A stretch of DNA of 64,000 nucleotides from Harmothoe impar. Its lineage: Eukaryota; Annelida; Polychaeta; Phyllodocida; Polynoidae. Under the pieces are notes generated by a model. The model worked only from the letters and a program-made list of their open reading frames with translations, was not told the DNA's origin and searched no databases. The stretch covers positions 42,470,281-42,534,280 of the forward strand of contig OX381718.1 in NCBI GenBank assembly GCA_947462335.1, written 5' to 3'. Shown here in pieces: positions 1-9,149 of the stretch (position 1 is the first letter of the stretch; each line of letters begins with the position of its first letter). The position numbers were made by a program, and so were the translations under genes.

Positions 1-324
1 TAAAACACTTAGAAAAAAAAAAAAACCTGCGAGAGGTACATGAGATACATGGGTCATGGGTATGTACAAATATGATACAGTAGCACATGTCATAGTGACA
101 TACAGTGAAATAACAAGTTATATAATGAGTAGTTTGTTGTTATTTCAAGACCATAATATTATATGCCTACAATTATAATTTAAGGGCACCTAACTTAACT
201 CAAGACTAGATCTGCACAATATCTCTGTCTAATCTACCTTGTACATATAGTACTAAATAAACTAACAATACTATGTTACTACTTGCTAAAATTTATACAT
301 TTAAATTGGCCAGGTTTTGGTCTT
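1..324. other. AT-rich flank left of element 1
   Basis: No reading frame or repeat recognised. The sequence is AT-rich and lacks the promoter-site motifs that begin at about 325. It is taken as host flank. No convincing target-site duplication with the right side of element 1 could be read. Confidence 0.5.
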
Positions 325-560
325 CAGGTGTCCCCGTCTGGGGACTGTGACCCCAGTAGTATAGTTTGTATCGGTATGGGACTATACACAGTACTAGGTT
401 TTACTCATTGGACATGCAGCCAATCAGAAAGCTCCCTTTTGGTGGGAAATTCAAAATCAGCCATTCAGAGGCCACCATTTTGGCAGGAAATTCAAATGGG
501 TCACTTCCGGTCTACCAGCCAATCAGAGGCCTCCATTTGACTGGAAGTGACGTCACATGC

Positions 561-591
561 CCATATAAGGGCATACCGGAAGTGACGTCAC
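561..591 (+). promoter_or_regulatory. SRE-like CArG + ETS + CRE composite
   Basis: CCATATAAGG (561-570) fits the SRF CArG consensus CC(A/T)6GG. Five bases later CCGGAAGTGACGTCAC (576-591) joins an ETS site and a full CRE. CArG plus a nearby ETS site is the layout of a serum response element. Binding is inferred from motif identity only. Confidence 0.65.
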
Positions 592-658
592 ATGACCTAG
601 TTAGGCTCTCAGCCAATCAGAGGCCAGCATTCTAGGTGACCTACTGACCTACTTTTGA

Positions 659-700
659 CCGGAAGTGACGTCACATGCCCATATTAGGGCATACCGGAAG
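659..700 (+). promoter_or_regulatory. Second CRE/ETS and CArG composite
   Basis: CCGGAAGTGACGTCAC at 659-674, then CCATATTAGG at 679-688 (same ten bases as the well-known c-fos SRE core), then another CCGGAAGTGACC at 694. The unit order repeats that at 561-591. Confidence 0.6.
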
Positions 701-710
701 TGACCCCCTC

Positions 711-834
711 ATTTGCATAATAGATCACACCCCCTTTTGGTCACGTGACCGGAAGTGACCTACTTAAGATGACCAGAAGTGATGTCACCCTCTCATTTGC
801 ATAATAGACCACGCCCCCTTTTGGTCACGTGACC
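711..834 (+). promoter_or_regulatory. Octamer and E-box pairs, two tandem units
   Basis: Two tandem units each hold ATTTGCAT (711-718, 795-802), a CACGCCCCC-like or CACACCCCC GC-box-like stretch, and the palindrome GGTCACGTGACC (739-750, 823-834). The right arm carries the same pairs inverted around 6110-6240. Confidence 0.6.
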
Positions 835-926
835 TGAAGCACTCCTTATTTGGGAAATAGACCACACACCCTTTGGTCACATGACTTATAGATCAACCAA
901 TCAGAGACTTCTATTTTTTTATAGGG

Positions 927-1095
927 GGGAGAGGAGGGGAGGGGAGGGGAGGGGGGGCTGGGTAGGGAGGGAGGGGGTGTATGCATGCATAGGGGGGCAC
1001 TCTGGGGGGAGGGGGGGGGCACTCTGGGGGGCACTCGGGGGGGTGGGGAGGGGGGCACTCTGGGGGGTAGGGTGGAGAGGCGGTTATCTCTTAGG
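927..1095 (+). repeat. G-rich low-complexity tract in terminal repeat
   Basis: Runs of GGGG/GGAGGG and repeated GGCACTCTGGGGGG. The right arm holds the C-rich complement around 5940-6025. The tract could form G-quadruplexes on the plus strand. Its proline-, arginine- or glycine-rich translations are artefacts of composition. Confidence 0.7.
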
Positions 1096-1560
1096 GTGTT
1101 AGTAGTAGACCCACTACCACCTCCTCTCCCCAGGGGGGAGGAGGAGGAGGAGGCGGGTCTCTTAATCTCTTAATGGTTGACTACTATTATTTGATATTAA
1201 AAAACAAAATGAATGATGGTGGATGATGGCGGTGTAATGACATAAAAAAAACAAAAAAAACTTTTTCACCATTTTAATTTTTTTTTTTTTTTTTGTTCAA
1301 ATATATTTACAACTTTAAACATATATTTGAAGAGTTTGGATGCAAAACGACATGAATCCATTTTGTTAGTTTTGAGATAAAAGCACATTTTTAATTTTGA
1401 AGAAATGGTGAATAGAAAATATTTTTTTCAATCACTAATGATTAATGGGCAATAAATAAAATATGTGGACAGTCGAGGAAAAAGGGTCCTCCAAGGTAAA
1501 AACTCAATAATAAAATTGATGACATCAGCTTTGCAGCGATATCTTTTGTAAGCAGGTACT

Positions 1561-1784
1561 ACCGTAAATTCTCGCGTATAAGCCTAACTCGCGTATTAGC
1601 CGCACCCCTAATTTTGACAAATTATATAAGCCACAGAGGGGGTCTGAATATTGCGATTTTGGTATTGTAGTATACTAATAAAAACTCTCGTATAAGCCGC
1701 ACCCTATATAGGCATGTTTGGTATCAAAAGAAAGCTGAGTCTGACTTGCGTACAAGCCGCGGCTTCTACGCGAGAATTTACGGT
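1561..1784. mobile_element. 224-bp MITE with 3-bp target duplication
   Basis: Ends are ACCGTAAATTCTCGCG and its reverse complement CGCGAGAATTTACGGT, extending inward as TATAAGCC/GGCTTCTA. ACT occurs directly outside both ends (1558-1560 and 1785-1787). Internal GTATAAGCCGCACCC repeats echo the termini. No coding capacity. Confidence 0.8.
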
Positions 1785-1789
1785 ACTTC

Positions 1790-2330
1790 TAGTTTTTGAG
1801 TACTGGTTCTCTGAATATGTGTGGTCACTGTCCAATCTTAAATGCCAATAAGCTCTATCTTTCTTGGTTTTAGAGATATTCCTATCTAATTAGCATAATC
1901 ATGCTAATTACCAAATATCCAAACTTTTTCAAACAATTGGTCACAGCTTTTGATCTAAAAATGGTATTTACATTTTATTTTCAGCATAGAAATCGTTTTG
2001 GGGCCTTCTTTCATTCAATTATTTAAAATTTTCGATTTAGAATGAAAATCATGTTTCCATCGCAACCAACCTGTACAAAAACACCAATTTAGGCTCCAAA
2101 ACGTTCTTTTTCATTCCAAATATGGAATGTTTTCACCAAAAATTGGATTCTTCTAACATGGCCTATCATATTCTACATAAAAAAGTAGTATAGATAACTT
2201 TTTGCTATATCTTGGTCCTTTTTGGCTATATGGAGCCCCCTGGTGGCCAAAGTTGGTACTAAAAATCCCCTGCGGAGGTCCCTTTTCCCTTGTTGATCCA
2301 CATATCTGGAAATCGATTTTTGAAATCCTT
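1790..2330 (+). repeat. Dispersed repeat family A, copy 1
   Basis: Aligns by eye along its length with 50260-50770 (minus) and 59095-59640. Shared landmarks in order: GAATATGTGTGG, AATAAGCTCTAT, AGATAT(T/C)CCTAT then AATTAGCAT, GTTTCCAT(C/G)GCAAC, AAAACGTTC(T/C)TTTT, and a CCCCCTGGTGGC-like block. It contains RFX-like (2053-2067) and CTCF-like (2235-2248) sites. Lies within the nested element. Confidence 0.75.
2235..2248 (-). promoter_or_regulatory. CTCF-like motif in repeat A copy 1
   Basis: Plus-strand GCCCCCTGGTGGCC reads on the minus strand as GGCCACCAGGGGGC, a close match to the CTCF core CCASYAGRKGGC. Equivalent sites occur in the other two copies. Motif evidence only. Confidence 0.5.
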
Positions 2331-3018
2331 GATTGTTATTGAAAGAGAAAATTGCTGATTAAATGTGATTTTTCAGTTTTTTTGCAAAACGACATAAATC
2401 CAAAAGTAGTTTTTCTGTTTTTACCCCTAAATTGGTACCAGGCATTTATTATCTTTATTTTTTTACGTTTCTGGTTTGAGTAGGACATCAATGAAACACC
2501 AACATGTGATCATTAACGATCCTTGCATCATATTTCTTTGATTTAAATATATGCCCAATTATGTTTTTTTGCAAAACGACATAAATCCCAAAACAGTTTT
2601 TTTGCAAAATGACATAAATCCACATGATCATAAAATGTCACTTTTGTGTCCATTTTTCACATTTCTTTGAAGTAAGAGTGCTCATTTCGTTTTGAGATAA
2701 TACTTTTAGCGGTAGAGAGCACCATCACATGTAATAATGTTTTTTTAAGACATTTCACATGCAGGAATTGAGAGCCATACAAGCAGAAACAATGTTTAGT
2801 AAGGTGGATTTATGTCGTTTTGCAAAAAAACGCTTTGGGATTTATGTCGTTTTGCAAAAAAAACTGCTTTTTAAGCAGGCTCTATCTACTATTTGAGGAC
2901 ACATTTTAAGAACATTTTTCCACAATTTTTTTTATCTTGCCCTAGGGTATAGCTATAACCAGTTTTTTCCCGTTTTTGTATTTTGGCTCTTATGTCGTTT
3001 TGCATCCAAACTCTTCAT

Positions 3019-3455
3019 TTCTAACCATATTCCAGACTGTACATAGTGTAACTTCACCAAGATTAATTTGTGCAGAGTACTCCACCCCGACCAACGAAAC
3101 ACCAGAACATCGCCAAAAAATGACTATATATCACATCGAACCACCAGAGTCTCACAGAGTCATACTGACTCGATCTACTCAAGACATTCCTAAAAAAAAA
3201 GGGAGTATCGGGAGGGAGTCAGATTCTCCAGAGCGCTCTGACTAACCATCCAACCTCCAGTCCAGCAGTCACTCCTGAGGTAGATAGAAGACTGACAACT
3301 CAGGAATAGTCTCTGTCATTGTCATATGCTCCATGTTGAACTATTCAATGAACACCAGATGGTCGCGATAATAGTCACTCACCTCTCTCCTCTTGCTTTG
3401 TACAGTCTGTGTAGCAACAGAAGGAGTAGTATAGTAATAGTCCTCCTAGTCACTA
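3019..3455. other. Element 1 interior, 3' of the alanine-rich frame
   Basis: No supported gene. On the minus strand this is the region just after the stop codon of the alanine-rich frame. It holds a good minus-strand donor-like site (GAGAGGTGAGTG, plus 3377-3388), which lies downstream of the stop and so would affect only a 3' untranslated region. Confidence 0.4.
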
Positions 3456-4067
3456 CTAGTCCATGTTGATGAAGAGTGATGTTGAGTGAGAGGAGTATCC
3501 AGTGAAAGCACTCGCAACATCACTGGCCAGTCTAGCAGCGTCAGCAACATCTCTAGCAGCGCTTGCAACATCACCAGCAGCGTCATGAGCAATCTTAGTG
3601 GCATCAGCAGCAGCTTCAGCGAAGGTAGCAGCACGTTCAATGGCAATATATGCAGCGACGTGTGCAGCAGCAGCTGCACCCGTGGCAGCAGTAGCGAGAT
3701 TATCTGCATCTTCCAAAGCAATATTAGCAGTAGCAGCAACATCTGCAGCTGTTGCAGCAAAAGCAGCACCATCGACGGTAACTCCAGCATCACCACAAGT
3801 AACATCAGCAGATGCGTTAGTTGCTATAGCGAGTGTAGCAGTTGCTTCAGCAGCTGCTGCTGTGGCAACAGCCACCTGATCAGCAGCGAGAGCCACATCC
3901 TCGGCAGCACGGGCAGCACGTCTAGCAGTTTCAGCACTAGTAACAGCAGCTGTCGAACTATTAACAACAGCACTATAAGCGTCACTCACACTATCCAGCC
4001 AATTGTACGGATCGTTATAAAAGTCACCCTGACCACCACTTGTGAACTGAGCAGTAAGCATATCCAT
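3456..4067 (-). CDS. Alanine-rich repetitive protein of element 1 (203 aa)
   Basis: Function unknown. The 203-residue frame starts with ATG at 4067 and is about one third alanine. After a non-repetitive N-terminus (residues 1-35, rich in Asp, Tyr, Trp, ending near DSVSDAYS) come helical Ala-rich repeats of the form AARDVADAARLASDVA, then a short Ser-rich tail. The pattern suggests a long amphipathic helix or coiled coil. No signal peptide or membrane segment. The ATG follows a strong minus-strand acceptor-like sequence (pyrimidines then TTCAG) immediately before CATGG, so a 5' intron is possible. The frame is preferred over the overlapping 226-codon Ser-rich plus-strand frame because the promoter-like block shared with element 2 lies just upstream (4105-4150) in the minus direction. 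GCA/AGC repetition makes all frames here long, so coding status is only moderately supported. Confidence 0.55.
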   Translation of the reverse strand: MDMLTAQFTSGGQGDFYNDPYNWLDSVSDAYSAVVNSSTAAVTSAETARRAARAAEDVALAADQVAVATAAAAEATATLAIATNASADVTCGDAGVTVDGAAFAATAADVAATANIALEDADNLATAATGAAAAAHVAAYIAIERAATFAEAAADATKIAHDAAGDVASAARDVADAARLASDVASAFTGYSSHSTSLFINMD

Positions 4068-4104
4068 GCTGAAGGTGGTAGAAGAAAAATGTGTGGGGCC
4101 CCGT

Positions 4105-4150
4105 GTTTCACTCTCTCTTATGTACCATGTTCCGAGATAACCCTCTTAAC
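4105..4150 (-). promoter_or_regulatory. Promoter or leader block shared with element 2
   Basis: On the plus strand it reads GTTTCACTC, CTTATGTACC, TGTTCCGAGATAA, CCTCTTAA with small gaps. Element 2 has the same blocks at 63766-63808. In both elements the block lies 40-85 bases upstream of the start codon of a minus-strand gene. It could be a core promoter or a conserved 5' leader. Confidence 0.55.
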
Positions 4151-5179
4151 TGATCAAAAGGATTAAAAAAAGAACTTAAACCAATTATCACAGCGACTTT
4201 CGCTAGGTAGGATTACCTGTCTACTCCCAGAGGAATAGATGAAAAAAAACACGCTTTTAAATGACTCAAAATCCGCAGACATAGAGTCTCGTCCTCAGTA
4301 GGGAGCTATTTTAGTCTGATTTTCACCTGTCACCCGACCACTGCAGGAGGGAGAGGTTAACTTGTTGATTTTGTTTAGACTTAATCTACTTACCACACGC
4401 ACACGTCTGTAGTCACAGACAGAGTGGTAGACACCCCCTGGGGTGTGTGTGCCGCTACCTACACACACTTCACACCTCTCCTTAAACACCCCCTGTAAGG
4501 TTGTATACACACTTGAACCTCTTAATCTCTTAATGATCTATAATCCTCTTATACATCTAACACACATTAAGCCACTTATGGCAATTATCACAGTTGTTAC
4601 ACCTGTATTCCCAAGGGTTGATTAGAGGTGGAAGGATTCCCCTGAGAGATCCAGCTGGAAACAAGATTTCCCTGTAGATGCTCTCAGGAAAGAGGAGGGT
4701 GTGGGTGAAAACAGGATTAGAGCGCTCTATCTCTCTCTCAGCTATATGTCAATTATCACAGTTACCTGTATTCTCAAGTTTTTTTTTGGGGTCTGCTCAA
4801 AAAGGAAGTCTAGATCAAGGCAGGGTTTGGTCGGGTTATGGGTCGGATCAAGTCGGGTCTGGTCCAGTTATGGGTCTGCTCAAAAAGGAAGAGGCTCTAG
4901 TCTAGTCCCTTTGTACTTATTGTTATGAGTTCACCCTTTTGTGGAGGGTGGTGGGTCTACACTGGGGGACGATATGGGAGGAGGAGGGTGGTGTAGCAAG
5001 ACGAGAGGGGTTTTCAGTGTGGAGACTATTAGGGGTTTTCTGATGTGGATTATTATTATTTTATTTTTTTTAATTAGATAAAATAAAAAATTGCATATTA
5101 TATTGAGATCACTTAAACTTTTGTGAAAAATGGTTGGTCCTGAAAAGGGCCGTTAGTAGAGTGGGTGAGGTGGGACAGC
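4151..5179. other. Element 1 interior between the two genes
   Basis: No gene supported. Contains a minus-strand donor-like GTGGTAAGTAG (complement of about 4385-4395), a stretch resembling element 2 around 4365-4415 (TTTAGACTTAA and CACACGTCTGT-like words), two copies of GGTCTGCTCAAAAAGGAAG (about 4790 and 4873), and an AT-rich tract at 5050-5100. Confidence 0.45.
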
Positions 5180-5428
5180 TCACGTCAAGTACTCGTCAAG
5201 CATCTGTAGGACTTCAGCGGGTATCCCCCCCTCCATACAGACGTCGATCTTGGTCTTCTCGAAGGTCTCTCTGATGTGTTGATCCGTCAGCTCACGGATC
5301 AGCTCATCCACCACCTCCTCCTGCATCTTTGCCACCTCCTGCTCTCGCTGGTGATCTGCTGAAAACAGCTTCTCAACCATGTCATCTATGACTGCTCGCG
5401 AAACGGGAACGTATCCGATCCCCGCCAT
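5180..5428 (-). CDS. Small acidic helical protein of element 1 (82 aa)
   Basis: Family not recognised. The 82-codon frame starts at ATG 5428 in a good context (AAAATGGCG). The frame is open 15 codons further upstream but lacks an ATG there. The protein begins MAGIGYVPVSRAVIDDMVEK, followed by a charged helical region (QREQEVAKMQEEVVDELIRE, about residues 30-50) and a short C-terminal helix ending LDEYLT. It is acidic, soluble, with no signal peptide or membrane segment. Residue use looks protein-like rather than random and is not repeat-driven. Two perfect TGACGTCA sites lie 37-72 bases upstream. Lies between the alanine-rich frame and the right terminal repeat, same strand. It may be a complete small protein or the last exon of a larger one. 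Confidence 0.6.
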   Translation of the reverse strand: MAGIGYVPVSRAVIDDMVEKLFSADHQREQEVAKMQEEVVDELIRELTDQHIRETFEKTKIDVCMEGGIPAEVLQMLDEYLT

Positions 5429-5464
5429 TTTTACAAGTTGTCTAATTCCCCAGTTGAGATCAGC

Positions 5465-5500
5465 TGACGTCACACTAATTTCGATGATGTTGTGACGTCA
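5465..5500 (-). promoter_or_regulatory. Paired CRE sites upstream of the 82-aa gene
   Basis: TGACGTCA occurs at 5465-5472 and 5493-5500, both perfect palindromes, 28 bases apart start to start. They lie just upstream of the ATG at 5428 and match the CRE used throughout the terminal repeats. Confidence 0.55.
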
Positions 5501-5779
5501 TCAGTGTAGATTATTGGTTATTATCCGGGTTAGTAAGACAACATCTAGGTCTATTTGAGTGTTGGGAACTAGACCACGCTGGACCTGTTCCGACCAAGAC
5601 CCTACTTAACACACCTTTTATGTGGGTTCTGTCTCACGTCTTAGTATATAAAGAGAGTCGCGTCAGAGTAGTAGCGGGGTGTCTCTGTATCTATATGGAA
5701 ACTCAGCAGTTGGCTTGTTCTCAAAGGTTACGTCGCAATCTTCGCAGAGATATACTGCAGACACCCTCCTTGTCTCATC

Positions 5780-6609
5780 TCATTACACCGCCATCATCCA
5801 CCATCATTCATTTTGTTTTTTAATATCAAATAATAGTAGTCAACCATTAAGAGATTAAGAGACCCGCCTCCTCCTCCTCCCCCCTGGGGAGAGGAGGTGG
5901 TGGTGGGTCTACTACTAACACCCTAAGAGATCACCGCCTCTCCACCCTACCCCCCAGAGTGCCCCCCTCCCTTCCCCCCAGAGTGCCCCCCAGAGTGCCC
6001 TCCTCCCCCCCTCCCCTCCCCCCTATCAAAAAATAGAAGTCTCTGATTGGTCTATAAGTCATGTGACCAAAGGGTGTGTGGTCTATTTCGCAAATAAGGA
6101 GTGCTTCCGGTCACGTGACCAAAAGGGGGCGTGGTCTATTATGCAAATGAGAGGGTGACGTCACTTCTGGTCACCTTAAGTAGGTCACTTCCGGTCACGT
6201 GACCAAAAGGGGGTGTGGTCTATTATGCAAATGAGGGGGTCACTTCCGGTATGCCCTAATATGGGCATGTGACGTCACTTCCGGTCAAAAGTAGGTCAGT
6301 AGGTCACCCCGAATGCTGGCCTCTGATTGGCTGAGAGCCTAACTAGGTCATGTGAAGTCACTTCCGGTGTGCCCTTATATGGGTATGTGACGTCACTTCC
6401 GGTCAAATGGAGGCCTCTGATTGGCTGGTAGACGGGAAGTGACCCATTTGAATTTCCCGCCAAAATGGTGGCCTCTGATTGGCTGATTTTGAATTTCCCG
6501 CCAAAAGGGAGCTCTCTCATTGGCTGCATGTCCAATGAGTAAAACCTAGTACTGTGTATAGTCCCATACCGATACAAATTATACTACTGACCCCCTAGGG
6601 GGACACCTG
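5780..6609 (-). repeat. Right terminal inverted repeat of element 1
   Basis: Reverse complement of 325-1240. Carries CArG boxes CCTAATATGG (6255-6264) and CCTTATATGG (6373-6382), GTGACGTCACTTCCGG near 6270 and 6388, a mutated GTGAAGTCACTTCCGG near 6354, ATGCAAAT near 6140 and 6225, GTCACGTGAC near 6111 and 6196, and CTGATTGG near 6323, 6417 and 6475. Site order mirrors the left arm; scattered substitutions show the arms have diverged a little. Confidence 0.85.
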
Positions 6610-6633
6610 CCAGGATCTCCACACTATCTACTA

Positions 6634-6897
6634 CACTCAAAAAGTAAACTTGTCTCCAGACTCTTCAAAGTGACGGTCATAAAATAAACGAGTAGAAAAC
6701 TCGTCTAAGTGACGAGGAAGCTGGTCTTCTAGCTGGATATAAAAGACCCGCTTGGCATGTGCCAGCCCAAAACCCGACATTTGCCAGCTCCAGATTCTAT
6801 TTGTAGGGTGGTAACCTGATATGTTAGACAATTTTTGACTCGTTTATTTTATGATGGTCACTTCGACGAGTCTGGAGACAAGTTTACTTTTTCAGTG
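6634..6897. mobile_element. 264-bp MITE with TA target duplication
   Basis: Left end CACTCAAAAAGTAAACTTG and right end CAAGTTTACTTTTTCAGTG are inverted repeats, flanked by TA (6632-6633, 6898-6899). The arms extend about 60 bp inward (TCTCCAGACTC, GTGACGGTCAT, AAATAAACGAG). It sits 24 bases outside the right end of element 1. Tc1/mariner-type mobilisation is inferred from the TA duplication. Confidence 0.8.
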
Positions 6898-7300
6898 TAG
6901 TCAGGGCTCACCAGAGTTGCCTCACACTGTGTGTAATTACCATCTTGTACTTGCTGGAACCTCCTGTGTACTTTGTGAATTTACTATTCTATACACTTTA
7001 TGTTTTTGGCCATGATCGACTAAAGACTACGTTCCTCCAACGGCTGCCTTGTGTGTATGAACCTAGGTGAATCGTAATATGATCTAGCGACACTTAGTGT
7101 AGATGACAGTCACTACAATAGGTTAAAGTACTGATAGTACTAATATTGTATTGAGATATTACTAATATTGTCTATAGACATCATTTTCTATAAAGAAATT
7201 TACCATCAAAGGCTCCAAACTATAATGACCTGACTCACAAACAATAATATTGTCAACTATTGATATCTCAATGCCCAGGACCACACATTCGCATAAGGCT
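6898..7300. other. No recognised feature
   Basis: AT-rich single-copy-looking sequence. Nothing supported. Confidence 0.4.
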
Positions 7301-7625
7301 GTGTCTCACGAAGTCCGGCCAATGTGAACGTCTTTGACTGAGTGCAATCTCTTGACTGGGTGCCATCTTTGACGAGATACCATCTTTGAGTGGGTGCCAT
7401 CTTTGACTGGCTTGATAGAAAACACTTTATTTAGGGCAGATAAAGATATGGCTGTGTCTCACGACCTTTGGCCAATGTCTTTGTCTCTGAGTGGGTGCCG
7501 TGTCTGAGTGGGTGCCGTGTCTGAGTGGGTGTCGTGTCTGAGTGGGTGCCGTGTCTGAGTGGGTGCTGTGTCTGAGTGGGTGCCGTCTCTGAGTGGGTGC
7601 CGTCTCTGACCGGCTTGGCTTGATA
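7301..7625 (+). repeat. 17-bp minisatellite GAGTGGGTGCCGTGTCT
   Basis: About seven units of GAGTGGGTGCCGTGTCT at 7485-7610, preceded by degenerate units (GACTGGGTGCCATCTTT) from 7330. GGCTGTGTCTCACGA with GGCCAATGT occurs twice (about 7300 and 7450). The same vocabulary recurs in inverted arrangement at 49160-49440. Confidence 0.75.
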
Positions 7626-8212
7626 AGATCCTTACAAAGGGACCCGACTCATATGTTCAAGTTTGATTCTTTTAATCATTTGTGTGTTTTGTGCTATCAT
7701 ATTAATAGGAATTTTTTTTATGAACATTTACTTTGATATTTGGTTATATTTCATCACAATTATTTGATATCGGGTTAACTTACATACATACTTCTATCTT
7801 CTGTTTTGGTCTACCTGTTCCTGTTAAAATCCGCAAACTACCACATTCCAAAATGTGCGACTTTAAATCCGTGCAAAACTGTACTGTATAGCGAAATCAC
7901 GAAAATATATATACGCGGAAATATCTACTTTTAAAATATAGGGGAATAACAACCATTAACCTTCTCAGCCAATTTACTGTCTTCAACATTATATGAATTG
8001 TGAGATATGTTTTAATTTGCTTTAATATGCTTTAATTTGATTCCAAATATGCCAACACTTTTTTAATATTTTTCATCAAAATTTCTTTAAAATAAATAAG
8101 ATGTGCACTAAATGTTATGATGGTGTCATGGGCCCTGTGATTTTATTTACAAACATACTGTCCGCCATGAGTGACTAGCTAACTTCTGTTAGCCTAGTCA
8201 GTGTGTGCACAG
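7626..8212. other. AT-rich, no recognised feature
   Basis: No supported gene. The words GGATTTTAAC and ATAACTCTTTAA near 7830-7970 resemble the spacer of the inverted structure at 49.2-49.4 kb, so part of this may be the same old repeat. Confidence 0.35.
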
Positions 8213-8290
8213 ACCAACAAGGACTCCCCTACTACACTGGTACCCTGGGCCAGTATTACCACTATTCAGGTCATGGAGTGGGTACCACAG
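8213..8290 (+). CDS. Candidate orphan internal exon (26 codons)
   Basis: A 78-bp stretch between a TGCACAG acceptor-like site and a CACAGGTGAAC donor-like site is open in one frame and would be a phase 1-1 exon. The translation is QQGLPYYTGTLGQYYHYSGH followed by GVGTT, a Tyr/Gly/His-rich low-complexity segment of the sort found in disordered regions. No flanking exon was found, so it may be a chance open stretch or part of a gene whose other exons lie outside. Confidence 0.2.
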
Positions 8291-9149
8291 GTGAACACTC
8301 AGTCAATACTCCACCTGCAGCACCCACACACAGGGAGTAGTAAACAAACTACAGGGGCCAGGGTACCTACTCCACATACCAGGTCAAGCTACCTCTGTGG
8401 CTACTGAAATATTGGGGAAATATCATGAGACTCTATTAACCTAGATTATGATTCTTAAAGGGTAGTACCTGTAGGAGGTAACTTACCTGTTGTACCCCAG
8501 GTGTGGCTGCAGTCTGTACTGCTCAGGTGTAACATAGCACTGGGTAGTGTCTCCGTGTGAGTGTCTGCGTGTGAGTGTAGCACTGGTGGGTGGGTACATG
8601 TGATTTTTAGACCATGACTAACACACTAGAAGTAGAAGTAAGGTCTTCTAACCCCCCGTGTGTGCAAACTATATATACAGCACAAGCATATTTAGCTATG
8701 GAGGCTGCCATCTTGACTCAGAGCACTGTATTCTGGTTAGGCCCCCGATTCCAGAGCAGTGGATTATGGGTTAATTTCAGTCCCTTTGTTCCAGGTTTGA
8801 AAGGAGGATATTAACCTGATAAGGAGATGGAGGTGTTGCACCTAACTACTGATGTACCAGGATATGCTAGGTCTGTATGGAAGTATAACCAGTCTATGGA
8901 AGGCTGTGCTCTGCCTCGGTAGTGCTGACTATATTAGGGTCTAACGGGGGTCTAACATACAGGAGGCTGGTAGTCGGGAAGGTTGTGTTTTGGTAGCAAC
9001 CAGGTCAACAGATCGTGGTAGGTGGGAGGAGGTGCTCGTGTGTGTGTGTGGGGGGGGGGGAGGGGTTGGGGGGTTGTGTGGTAGATGGTAATGGTGGATC
9101 AACACAACTATTAGTCTTTGGGGAGTGGAAATGATTTTAAACAGGAATT
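8291..9149. other. No recognised gene; G/T-rich tract at 9030-9080
   Basis: Nothing supported as a gene. 9035-9080 is a GTGTGTG/GGGGGGGG run. Short open frames here lack splice context and known motifs. Confidence 0.4.

Larger units (their letters stand above)
325..1240 (+). repeat. Left terminal inverted repeat of element 1
   Basis: Reverse-complement match to 5780-6609, starting at CAGGTGTCCCC and running through the CCAAT-rich and CRE-rich part, a G-rich tract and the stretch ending GGCGGTGTAATGA at 1240. It is longer than the right arm mainly because the G-rich tract (about 927-1075) has changed in length. It carries CCAATCAG at 420, 519 and 613, CArG boxes at 561 and 679, GGAAGTGACGTCAC at 543, 578 and 661, octamers ATTTGCAT at 711 and 795, and GGTCACGTGACC at 739 and 823. 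Confidence 0.85.
1327..3018. mobile_element. Nested 1.7-kb TIR element inside element 1
   Basis: TGAAGAGTTTGGATGCAAAA followed by CGACAT at about 1328 is matched in reverse complement at 2991-3017. The motif GCAAAACGACATAAATCC recurs inside in both orientations (about 2384, 2570, 2600, 2805, 2836), giving subterminal repeats typical of non-autonomous DNA transposons. No transposase frame. It carries the MITE at 1561-1784 and a copy of dispersed family A, so insertions are stacked three deep. Confidence 0.65.
325..6609. mobile_element. Large terminal-inverted-repeat element (element 1), complete
   Basis: The two ends match as inverted repeats, 325-1240 against 5780-6609; both outer ends begin with CAGGTGTCCCC read inward. 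Inside are two minus-strand reading frames (3456-4067 and 5180-5428), a promoter-like block shared with element 2 (4105-4150), and a nested 1.7-kb transposon (about 1327-3018). No transposase, integrase or polymerase motif is recognisable, so this copy may be non-autonomous or belong to an undescribed class. Polinton-like elements also have long terminal repeats, but no capsid, protease, polymerase or integrase frame is present. The class is unknown; the boundaries are good to a few bases. Confidence 0.8.

Noticed and set aside
846..1173. Gly/Arg- or Pro-rich frames in the terminal repeat
   Set aside because: Composition of the G-rich tract only.
325..6609. Polinton/Maverick or integrated DNA virus identity for element 1
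   Set aside because: Long terminal repeats fit, but no polymerase, integrase, protease, ATPase or capsid motif is visible in the 6.3 kb.
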